Source: Desulfobulbus alkaliphilus (lineage in GTDB: Bacteria > Desulfobacterota > Desulfobulbia > Desulfobulbales > Desulfobulbaceae). From it: DNA of 64,000 bases. Positions 15,486-22,522 of the stretch are shown piece after piece. The notes beneath the pieces were generated by a model that was not told the origin of the DNA, did not search any database, and saw only the letters and a list, made by a program, of their open reading frames with translations. The stretch lies in contig NZ_JAFFQC010000013.1 in the NCBI RefSeq assembly GCF_016918545.1, forward strand, positions 1-64,000, read 5' to 3'. How positions within the stretch are numbered: position 1 is the first letter of the stretch; each line of letters opens with the position of its first letter. Both the position numbers and the translations under genes were made by a program.

Positions 15486-17193
15486 CCAACAACAGACTCG
15501 TTCCCAGAAGAACAGCCAGCAGGATCAAGGCCCGGCCAGCCATGGGCCATTGCTGCAACCGGCGCTCGAAATGCAAAGCAGCGGCCTGCTGTTGTCGCCA
15601 CCAGCGACGAAGGTATCGTTGCTGGTTACGACGCCAGATTCGCTGGCCGACGAATAGCGCCGTTCCGAACAACAAAACCCGACGCCAGGGCCAAAGGATA
15701 ACAATGACCACCAAGAAACCACCCAATAGCAGTGGCAAAAGGGTCTTGAGCAGAACGTCAACGGACCAAACCGCGCCAATCCATGCAGCGGCTTCATCGG
15801 GGACTGCGTACAGAAGCCAGAACCATGGAAGTGACGCACTCAGCCCCAGCAGCAACAACCACGGCACCCACAGGCCGAGATCGAAAGAAGCCTCGACCTT
15901 TTTTGCATCCAAACCGTGGCAGGCTGCTTTCCAAAGAAATCGTCCCATCAGCAGCGTGGTGCCAAGGGTGGCCAGAAACAGCATTGGCGTCAGCAACGTC
16001 ACACTCTCCTGAAGTCCGACCATCGTCTCCAGGGCAAACTTTGCCAGAAAGCCGCTGGTTGCCGGCACGCCTGCCAGGGCAGCCGCGGGCAGCAGCAACA
16101 GCCACCAGACCAGGCGCCGGGATACGCCCATATTACGCTGCAGCATGCCAACGCCAAGGAACAGGGTCCCCTTGGCCAAAGCGTGGTGGAGAACAAACAG
16201 CAACAGAGCACTCAGGCCCAGGCCACCCATATCCGGACAAGCCAAGTACGCACCCAGCAGCAGGGTCAGCCACCCCATCTGGCTGACGCTGGAATAGGCG
16301 AGAATCGTTTTCGGGCCTTTCTGCCACAGCCCAACCACCGTGCCATATATCGCGGCAATTCCACCCAAGAGCATCAGTCCTGAAAACAATGGTCCGGACC
16401 AGGCTGCCGTCCATCCACTCTCAAGCGGTGTCAACCGCAGCCATCCGAACACCCCTGCCTTGATCATCACGGCACTGAGCACGGCACTGGCCGGCACAGG
16501 GGCTGCCGGGTGGGCCAGGGGCAACCATCCATGCCCTCCCAACATGCCCGCCTTGATACCGAAGCCCACGGCAAAAAGCATCACTGCGGTAAAACCGGGT
16601 ACCCAGGAGCCGCCCAGGCCAGGAAGGACCATTGAAGACGATTGGGTTGACGCCAGGGCCACACCCCCGAAAAGGCCAAGTTCGCCGATCATCAACATGA
16701 AGAGATAAAGGCGGCCGGCCCGACGGGAGAACCGCGTTCCCTCATGGACGACCAGCCCGTACGCGGAAAAGCCCATCAAGGCAAAACAGAGGTAGAAGGT
16801 AGGAATATCCAGGGCCAAGGTCAAACCGAAATGGCCGGCCATGGCTGCCAGGTAAAAGGCCATGAACAGATGAATCCTTCGATCTCCGCGGAACCAGGTT
16901 GTGGCGAAAACACCGGACAGAAGCCAGAGCAGAGCATTGACGACCAGAAAGAAACGGCCCAGATCGTCCAGGATCAGGCCGGCCTGCCACCATGTTCCGG
17001 GCAACCCAAGTTGCACGTCTCCCGGCAACAAAAGTCCCAGCAGCAGGGCAGGCAGGGCGGACCAAGGGGCGATCCTGCCCAGCTTTTCTCGCGAAGCTGG
17101 CCAGGCCAGAGCCAACAGGAAGACCAGGGGTGCGGCCGGAGCGAGCAGCAAAAGAAAGGCGGCACTGTTGCCGAAAAAGAAATCACCGGGCAT
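15478..17193 (-). CDS. Second MrpD/NuoL-like proton-translocating antiporter subunit
   Basis: A 571-residue membrane protein; the start is the ATG at 17193, five bases after the preceding stop. There are about 15 membrane segments. The conserved antiporter core is visible: GFGIKAGMLGGHGWLPLAHP with the Lys of TM7, AVLSAVMIKAGVFGWLRLTP, GPKTILAYSSVSQMGWLTLL and FVLHHALAKGTLFLGVGMLQ. A C-terminal Arg-rich stretch (WRRNQQRYLRRWWRQQQ) precedes a last helix. It is the final gene of the mrp operon and a paralogue of the mrpD-like gene before it. Two D-type subunits instead of one MrpA plus one MrpD is the layout seen in several anaerobe Mrp and hydrogenase-linked sets. Confidence 0.85.
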   Translation of the reverse strand: MPGDFFFGNSAAFLLLLAPAAPLVFLLALAWPASREKLGRIAPWSALPALLLGLLLPGDVQLGLPGTWWQAGLILDDLGRFFLVVNALLWLLSGVFATTWFRGDRRIHLFMAFYLAAMAGHFGLTLALDIPTFYLCFALMGFSAYGLVVHEGTRFSRRAGRLYLFMLMIGELGLFGGVALASTQSSSMVLPGLGGSWVPGFTAVMLFAVGFGIKAGMLGGHGWLPLAHPAAPVPASAVLSAVMIKAGVFGWLRLTPLESGWTAAWSGPLFSGLMLLGGIAAIYGTVVGLWQKGPKTILAYSSVSQMGWLTLLLGAYLACPDMGGLGLSALLLFVLHHALAKGTLFLGVGMLQRNMGVSRRLVWWLLLLPAAALAGVPATSGFLAKFALETMVGLQESVTLLTPMLFLATLGTTLLMGRFLWKAACHGLDAKKVEASFDLGLWVPWLLLLGLSASLPWFWLLYAVPDEAAAWIGAVWSVDVLLKTLLPLLLGGFLVVIVILWPWRRVLLFGTALFVGQRIWRRNQQRYLRRWWRQQQAAALHFERRLQQWPMAGRALILLAVLLGTSLLLAH

Positions 17194-17198
17194 GGTCG

Positions 17199-18662
17199 TC
17201 AACCGCCTGCAATTGGCAACGGTTGAAATGTCCGACCCAAAAAGCCCTCCAACGGAACCGCCAGGAAGCCCATGGCCACCGACCCCACCGCGCAAAACAG
17301 AGTCACTGCCACCATGATTGCCGGCACCGGCCGCACAGCCTCCACGGGGGGTGCCGGACGCCAGGCCGCCTCCAGTCCGCGATACATGTAGCTCCCGGTC
17401 AGCAGCGCAGCGAGGACCATCACCACGACCCAAAACCAGGCTTCTCCGAGCACAGCCGCCTGGAGCAACCACCACTTCCCGACAAAACCGCCGCTGGGTG
17501 GCAATCCGACAATACTGGCCGCCGCCAGGGCAAAGGCCAGCCAGACCCAGCCCAAGCGGCCGCCGCCTCCCGTCAGCTCGCGGATTCGATCATGACCATG
17601 GGCAATGGAAAGGCAGCCGGCCGCAAAGAACAGGGACGCCTTGGCCAAACCGTGCGCCAGCACCATCATGGCCGTCCCATGCCAGGCTAGAAACGCAGCC
17701 CCATCGGCTACGAACACCGGAAAGACCAGCATCACATACCCGAACTGGGCAATGGTAGAATAGGCCACGATCATTTTCAGGCGCTGCTGACGCAACGCCT
17801 GCATCCCACCCCAGAGAATCGATGCCAGGCCGATGGCGCCCAGAACCATAGCCGGTCGTTCCGCGAGGAAAACAAAAAAAAGGCCGCTCCACAACCGGTA
17901 CATAACAAAAAAACAAACCGCCACGACCACGGCGGACAACAGGGCGCTGACCGGCACCGGTGCCTTGCCATGCGCCGAAGGCAGCCAGAAGTGCACGGGA
18001 AACAACGCGGTCTTGACCAGCAGCCCGAGGGTCATCAGCACCGCAGCGACCCCGTTTGCCAGACCGTGCTCGATGACTGCGGCCAGAGCCGCCTGGTCCA
18101 GCATTCCATACTGTCCATACAGCAGCGCTACTCCCAGGAGATAGAGCATGGAGCCAAACAGCGTCACCAGAAAATAGCGCATAGCCGCCTGCAGGGCCTC
18201 GGTTTCCCGGGTCAGGGAAATCAACCCCACGGCGGCCAGGGCCATGAGCTCCAGCCCGACATAGATGTTGAAAAGATCTGCCGCCAGAAGCAGGCTGTTC
18301 ATAGCGGCCCAGGTAAAAAGCCAAAGTGTCCAGAAGTGCCGTGCGGCCGACGGCATGGCGGCGGGCAGGAAGCCGATAGCAAACAGGCCTCCGCTGACTG
18401 CCACGAGGAATGTCATGGCCAGCATGGCCACGCTGAAAAAGTCGGCCTGCCAGCGCAACCCCAGGGGCACGGGCCATCCACCGGGTTGCCAGGTCAGCCA
18501 TGGTCCCTGTCCGGAAACCTCGCCTCCCAGGGCGACCAACCCGATCAACAGGATTCCTCCTGTCACCAAAGTAGCAGTAACGCCCCGCACAGTCTGCGTA
18601 AATACCAGCACGGCCGCCAGCAATGGTCCAAAAATGATGACAACCGGGATCCAGTCAGCCAT
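17199..18662 (-). CDS. mrpD: MrpD-type Na+/H+ antiporter subunit
   Basis: A 487-residue protein with about 14 membrane helices, homologous to NuoM/NuoN and MrpD. Motifs: LFNIYVGLELMALAAVGLIS with the TM5 Glu, LMTLGLLVKTALFPVHFWLP with the TM7 Lys, SAHGKAPVPVSALLSAVVV, MIVAYSTIAQFGYVMLVF and MMVLAHGLAKASLFFAAGCL. These charged residues form the proton path. It lies in the middle of a seven-gene minus-strand operon (E-F-G-B-C-D-D2) with spacings of a few bases, encoding a multisubunit cation/proton antiporter in the inner membrane. Confidence 0.9.
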   Translation of the reverse strand: MADWIPVVIIFGPLLAAVLVFTQTVRGVTATLVTGGILLIGLVALGGEVSGQGPWLTWQPGGWPVPLGLRWQADFFSVAMLAMTFLVAVSGGLFAIGFLPAAMPSAARHFWTLWLFTWAAMNSLLLAADLFNIYVGLELMALAAVGLISLTRETEALQAAMRYFLVTLFGSMLYLLGVALLYGQYGMLDQAALAAVIEHGLANGVAAVLMTLGLLVKTALFPVHFWLPSAHGKAPVPVSALLSAVVVAVCFFVMYRLWSGLFFVFLAERPAMVLGAIGLASILWGGMQALRQQRLKMIVAYSTIAQFGYVMLVFPVFVADGAAFLAWHGTAMMVLAHGLAKASLFFAAGCLSIAHGHDRIRELTGGGGRLGWVWLAFALAAASIVGLPPSGGFVGKWWLLQAAVLGEAWFWVVVMVLAALLTGSYMYRGLEAAWRPAPPVEAVRPVPAIMVAVTLFCAVGSVAMGFLAVPLEGFLGRTFQPLPIAGG

Positions 18663-18676
18663 GCCGTACCCCGGAT

Positions 18677-18973
18677 TTAGTCATCATCAGCACTCTGCAG
18701 GGTAAGGGAGCCAGTGCGGCGATACAACTTTAACAGAAGCACCAGGCCCACTGCCGTCGTGCTCACGGTCACCACGATGCCGGTCAGCACCATGGCATGG
18801 GGTATTGGGTCAAGGGGTTCGGCCATCCGGGCCAGCGCGACGAGAAACAGAAAAACAGCGCTGGTAAAGATATTCAACGCCATGAGCTTGCGCAGCAGAT
18901 TGGCTCTGGTCATGAGGCCATGAAAGGCCATGGCCAGGATCACACCGGCCAGAATCAAATAATAGGCTGTCAT
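18677..18973 (-). CDS. mrpC: MrpC/NuoK-like subunit
   Basis: A 98-residue protein with three membrane helices (AYYLILAGVILAMAFHGLMT, LLRKLMALNIFTSAVFLFLV, PHAMVLTGIVVTVSTTAVGL), the NuoK/MrpC fold. The start is the ATG at 18973; the open frame continues upstream only because it overlaps the end of the preceding gene. It sits between mrpB and mrpD, as in other Mrp operons. Confidence 0.88.
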   Translation of the reverse strand: MTAYYLILAGVILAMAFHGLMTRANLLRKLMALNIFTSAVFLFLVALARMAEPLDPIPHAMVLTGIVVTVSTTAVGLVLLLKLYRRTGSLTLQSADDD

Positions 18974-18993
18974 TGAGTTCTCAGCACTGGGGT

Positions 18994-19932
18994 TCACCCT
19001 GCGTGAAAGTCTGGTTCGCCGCCAATGTAGAGCGCCATCAACATGGCTCCAATGGAAACTCCAGCGCTTACCTCGATGATCAGGATCATTGTTCCGGCCC
19101 ATTGCTCAGGATAGACGAGAAAACCGTATCCGGCGAACATCAGGCTCATTCCGGCAAGAACAAAGACCAGAAGCCCCGCAGCCAGGACCCATCGCAACCA
19201 GAACATGGTCAGCGGGTATATACGAATTGTCTTCCCGGCCAGAAGGAGCAGAATGCTCGCTGCCGCCAAAACCGCTCCGCTGGGAAAGGCACCCCCAGGG
19301 GCATGATTTCCCCTCCAGAGCAAAGAAAACGCCACCAGCAAAAACACCGGTGTCAACAGACGAACCAATCCCACCAATAAGGGCAAGGAAAGCTTCTGCT
19401 TCGCAGGCCATCCCACGGTTCCCAATGACCACACCACCGCCACCGCCAACAGGAGCACGGCGATTTCCATGACGGTGTCCAGGGAGCGAAAATTGAGCAG
19501 TACGGCAGTGACCGGATTGAGGACGCCGGATTCGGAAAGTCTTTCCTGGAGATACCCCCCCAGTCCTGGCGCTTGCAGTTCAAGAAGCGATAAGAAAAAA
19601 GCGACCGACAACAGCATGATAGATACCCACCAGAACCCGGCGGCCAGCCAGTAGCCCGGCCCGCTTCCAACGGTTCTTGAAGCAATGGGCTGTCGGGCTT
19701 CAGAGTGCGGCAGTCGGCCCAATGTTGAAAACAGCAGGGCCCCGGTCAGTCCGGACCCGATGGCTGCTTCTGCCAGGGCAATGTCCGGCGCCTCCAACCG
19801 GACCCAGGCCACAGCCATGAGCAACCCAAACGCCATGAAACTGATCACCGCGCCGAACAAATCCGTCACGCTCAGGCACTTTTGGACCAAGACCACAAGC
19901 AACAGACCGAGGATCAGGTCGAAGAGCACCAT
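18994..19932 (-). CDS. mrpB: MrpB-type subunit with N-terminal DUF4040/MbhD-like domain
   Basis: A 312-residue membrane protein that joins two parts. Residues 1-90 (MVLFDLILGLLLVVLVQKCL, AVAWVRLEAPDIALAEAAIG, SGLTGALLFSTL) match the MbhD/DUF4040 segment, which in classic MrpA is the C-terminal piece. Residues ~130-312 (VLLNFRSLDTVMEIAVLLLA then APGGAFPSGAVLAAASILLL and IEVSAGVSIGAMLMALY) are MbhE plus MrpB. The MrpA tail has thus been moved onto MrpB, as in archaeal Mbh and several anaerobe Mrp sets. It lies four bases after mrpG. Confidence 0.87.
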   Translation of the reverse strand: MVLFDLILGLLLVVLVQKCLSVTDLFGAVISFMAFGLLMAVAWVRLEAPDIALAEAAIGSGLTGALLFSTLGRLPHSEARQPIASRTVGSGPGYWLAAGFWWVSIMLLSVAFFLSLLELQAPGLGGYLQERLSESGVLNPVTAVLLNFRSLDTVMEIAVLLLAVAVVWSLGTVGWPAKQKLSLPLLVGLVRLLTPVFLLVAFSLLWRGNHAPGGAFPSGAVLAAASILLLLAGKTIRIYPLTMFWLRWVLAAGLLVFVLAGMSLMFAGYGFLVYPEQWAGTMILIIEVSAGVSIGAMLMALYIGGEPDFHAG

Positions 19933-19935
19933 AGG

Positions 19936-20241
19936 TCATTCCTGCCGCTCCCATGGACGAATACCTCGTTCATGGGCAGTTTGAGCGATCAGGCTGGCCC
20001 CGGCGGCGGCGGCCAGAAGGACCAGAATCCAGACAAGCAGGAGTTTCAAGGCCGTCAAGAGACTTCCCGACTGCACCGCCGATCCGAGGCAGATCAAACC
20101 GAGACCAAGGTTGTCGGCCTTGGTCAGAGCGTGAATCCGCGTGTAGATGTCGGGAAATCGCAGCAGACCGAGCGTTCCGGAAAGAAAAAACAGAACTCCG
20201 ACCACGACCAGGGCGGCGCCGGCAATATCAGCCGCGCTCAT
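19936..20241 (-). CDS. mrpG: MrpG subunit
   Basis: A 101-residue protein with three helices (AGAALVVVGVLFFLSGTLGL, the MrpG/PhaG signature LLRFPDIYTRIHALTKADNL-GLGL, and ALKLLLVWILVLLAAAAGAS). The start is the ATG at 20241, which overlaps the end of mrpF by 14 bases. A longer frame begins at 20286 but lacks a ribosome site. Confidence 0.88.
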   Translation of the reverse strand: MSAADIAGAALVVVGVLFFLSGTLGLLRFPDIYTRIHALTKADNLGLGLICLGSAVQSGSLLTALKLLLVWILVLLAAAAGASLIAQTAHERGIRPWERQE

Positions 20242-20515
20242 CTTCTTGTTCTCCGGATTTCCTATCAGGCCAGCCGCGGGTGACAAAGGCCACTACCGCC
20301 AGGGCCGACAGCAGGGCAAAAACCAGGGCTACGTCATAGTAGACGGATTTATCCATAGCGATGGCCAACAGGAGAATAATGGCCACGGTGACCGTACCGA
20401 AGAATTCCGCAGCCAGCATGCGATCCGCAACAGTCGGACCACGCAGGATGCGGATCAATCCTATGGCGATATTCCCCATCAAAACACCGACCAGAACAAG
20501 GTACAAGGTGGTCAT
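20228..20515 (-). CDS. mrpF: MrpF subunit
   Basis: A 95-residue protein with three helices: MTTLYLVLVGVLMGNIAIGL, then the family motif RILRGPTVADRMLAAEFFGT, IILLLAIAMDKSVYYDVALV and ALLSALAVVAFVTRGW. The start overlaps the mrpE stop by four bases (ATGA), indicating coupled translation. Confidence 0.9.
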   Translation of the reverse strand: MTTLYLVLVGVLMGNIAIGLIRILRGPTVADRMLAAEFFGTVTVAIILLLAIAMDKSVYYDVALVFALLSALAVVAFVTRGWPDRKSGEQEDERG

Positions 20516-21054
20516 TGCGATACCTCGCTCAGCGGTACCCGGAAAAGGGCCGCTACCATTTCTTCCAGCACCAGAACAGAGGACATGTTGCCTCGGGCAT
20601 CGTAGAGAAAATGAATATTCAGGGCCTCTTCCCGGATCTGCAGACTCAGGGTTCCCGGGACAAGGTTGATAATGCCTGCCAGAAAGAGTCGCGCCGGCCC
20701 CGGAGGCAATCGCCAGGAAAACTCAACCACCTCCGGAGTCACAAGCCGCAAGCGGCTCAAAGCAAGAAAGGCAATCTGTACCCCGCTCCATACTGAGAAC
20801 CAAAGGAACACAGGGACAAGGCGCAGCAACGCTGGGAAACTCCACCGCCAGGGCGAGGCGTGTCCCAGGTAGGGGGGAATCAGCGCCACGAGTAATATCA
20901 CCGGCACGCCGGGCAACATGTCGGACCAGGCGCCGTCCATGAGAATCCACCAGATCAGCGCCGCCAATGTCAGACGGACGGGCAGACCGGCGCCATTCCC
21001 CTGCTGCCGCCAGAATCGACCGACCCTGCTCTTGAAAGATGTCTTGTCTACCAT
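20512..21054 (-). CDS. mrpE: MrpE subunit, first gene of the antiporter operon
   Basis: A 180-residue protein. The start chosen is the ATG at 21054 (GGGGAGGG upstream). It shows VRLTLAALIWWILMDGAWSD, a helix pair, the membrane-interface stretch RLVPVFLWFSVWSGVQIAFL and the conserved RLFLAGIINLVPGTLSLQIR then LNIHFLYD. MrpE is needed for assembly of the antiporter, which exchanges Na+ (or Li+/K+) for protons and supports pH and salt balance or couples ion gradients to respiration. The operon promoter should lie in 21060-21200. Confidence 0.88.
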   Translation of the reverse strand: MVDKTSFKSRVGRFWRQQGNGAGLPVRLTLAALIWWILMDGAWSDMLPGVPVILLVALIPPYLGHASPWRWSFPALLRLVPVFLWFSVWSGVQIAFLALSRLRLVTPEVVEFSWRLPPGPARLFLAGIINLVPGTLSLQIREEALNIHFLYDARGNMSSVLVLEEMVAALFRVPLSEVSQ

Positions 21055-21150
21055 TGCGGTCACCCTCCCCCTCTCTCGTGCCAATGTGGCAATGAAAACT
21101 TCCAGTTTCGGGGCGGTTTCCGTGCTGTCGCCGACATCCTGTACAGCATC

Positions 21151-21183
21151 TGTCAACTCCCCACACATAGCGCGGAATTCAAT
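21151..21183 (+). repeat. 33-bp direct repeat, left copy (edge of a degraded tract)
   Basis: TGTCAACTCCCCACA then CATAGCGCGGAATTCAAT; 29 of 33 bases match 22214-22246 in the same orientation. The two copies bracket about 1 kb of gene fragments. Confidence 0.65.
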
Positions 21184-21817
21184 GATTAAAGCTTAGCCAG
21201 TGCCAGATCAGCGCCAGGTAACTATTTTAATTTTTAAAAAATGAGGGAAATGAGGGTGGACTATTTATTGGTCTCTGGTTTGTATACTATGGCAACCAAT
21301 TGATAGTACATGACAAGTCAGTGAAGAAATTTTGTCCCCTGCGCAGAACCCACAAAAAAATCCACTCAGTGAACGGCTCCCTGTCCACCCCAGGATAAAA
21401 GAGCTGGGAGAGATCAATGTGATCATAAAGGAGAACAATAGCATATACGTACTGATCCATCAAGATTCAGGTAAAGCTCTCTGTGCGACTGGTGCCCTGG
21501 AGCTGAGGGTCGAACAAGTTCTCAAGGCTACGGTCATCAAGCAGGTGAATGTTCAATTATGAAACGCTGTCAGGAATCCAGCAACAATACCTTGTGCACT
21601 TTTGATCTGCGTTGACAATCCTTTTAAACTGCACAGTGGCAGCATGGACAATTTTGTCATACTCCAGCAAAAAGACGAGCTTTTACGACCTCACCTTGAC
21701 GAAGCGACCATGCGAATTTGTGCCACGGAAGATGCTATGGATCTTACAGAGGCGGCCCATCGCTTGTCGCTAAAGCCAGCGGGCTTCACGAAAGGAGTCA
21801 AAAGCAGACTTGACCCC
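21184..21817. other. Degraded stretch, no intact gene recognised
   Basis: Two short + strand open frames occur (from a TTG near 21332 to 21562, and 21602 onward). The first would encode about 76 residues ending YVLIHQDSGKALCATGALEL and more; it has a poor ribosome site and no recognised family. The second leads into the transporter remnant at 21818 but its own upstream part (DNFVILQQKDELLRPHLDEA) does not belong to that family. Both look like debris. Confidence 0.4.
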
Positions 21818-22000
21818 CTGCTACTACTGGCTGCGTCGACTGCATTCATGACTCCAATCTCATCGCCCGTGAACACGCTGGTCGTGGTCCCGGGCAACTA
21901 CAAATTCGGTGATTTCATAAAGATCAGAGTACCGTTCAGCTTAATAGTGATGGTGGTCTCCGTCATGCTTGTCCCTTTGCTGCTGCCACTGTACAAGTAA
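21818..22000 (+). pseudogene. C-terminal remnant of an SLC13/ArsB-type sodium:anion symporter
   Basis: The frame reads LLLLAASTAFMTPISSPVNT, LVVVPGNYKFGDFIKIRVPF, then SLIVMVVSVMLVPLLLPLYK-stop. The A-x-FMTP-(I/V)-SSPVNTLV-PG-Y-F-DF-K motif and closing helix are the last ~60 residues of SLC13-family (DASS/SAC1-type) transporters. Nothing upstream encodes the other ten or so helices. It is a truncated tail. Confidence 0.75.
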
Positions 22001-22061
22001 CGCCAGGTCGTCAGTGCCTGGTGCTACGTCGGACCAACGATTCCCTACGTCCGATCTCCAG

Positions 22062-22211
22062 GGAGCGCTGCGCGTTGACGGCAAGACAGTACGTTACCTT
22101 GCCAACACGAGCGCATCGTTCGGCTTCCAGGCAGGGCCCTGGTCGACGGCGATCTTTCTCCCGTTCAGGACGGACGAATCGCTGAGGCGTTTCCAGAACA
22201 GTTCAGACTGG
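22062..22211 (+). pseudogene. Internal fragment of a SYLF (YSC84-like lipid-binding) protein
   Basis: The frame reads GALRVDGKTVRYLANTSASF, GFQAGPWSTAIFLPFRTDES, then LRRFQNSSDW. The L-VDG-V-Y--TSASFG-QAG-----I-LF-T---L--F--S-W pattern matches the SYLF/COG2930 domain. Both the N-terminal signal region and the C-terminal strands are missing. It begins 61 bases after the transporter remnant ends and stops at the right-hand 33-bp repeat. Confidence 0.65.
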
Positions 22212-22213
22212 AC

Positions 22214-22246
22214 TGTCAACTCCCCACAAATAGCCCGGGAGTCAAT
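22214..22246 (+). repeat. 33-bp direct repeat, right copy
   Basis: Partner of 21151-21183 (TGTCAACTCCCCACA shared exactly, then ATAGC, CGG and TCAAT). It cuts the SYLF fragment directly after Ser-Ser-Asp-Trp, so the repeat boundary coincides with a gene break. Confidence 0.65.
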
Positions 22247-22284
22247 ACACTATCCAACAGCTACGGAGGGCCGAAGCACAAGCT

Positions 22285-22350
22285 GGGGTCAGATCTTGAA
22301 TCTTGAATTATTCCATTTTCCAGATGATTCAAGATTCAAGACCTGACCCC
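22285..22350. repeat. Palindromic repeat, GGGTCAGGTCTTGAAT family (copy 2)
   Basis: A 24-base arm at 22285-22308 (GGGGTCAGATCTTGAATC then TTGAAT) pairs with 22327-22350 with one mismatch, around an 18-base loop. The arm core GGTCTTGAAT is shared with 5775-5822. The adjacent sequence 22350-22370 repeats part of the arm's flank (GACCCCTGATTTTGTGACCCCTGATTT). It lies downstream of the nuclease-helicase gene. Confidence 0.75.
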
Positions 22351-22522
22351 TGATTTTGTGACCCCTGATTTCTGCTCGGTACCCAAAATCTCTTTTCTAT
22401 AGATGACCACCGGGCTTGTCCAACAAACGGTTCAGATTGTGGCTCGCTACGCTCGCACAATCTAACCTTATTCGTTAGGCTGTTCTTGGTATCCAAACGA
22501 CTGCCCGTTTTTGATTTCACAA

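Noticed and set aside
21332-21562. 76-codon + strand frame as a small gene
   Set aside because: TTG start with a poor ribosome site, in a tract of gene debris; kept only as an unnamed stretch.
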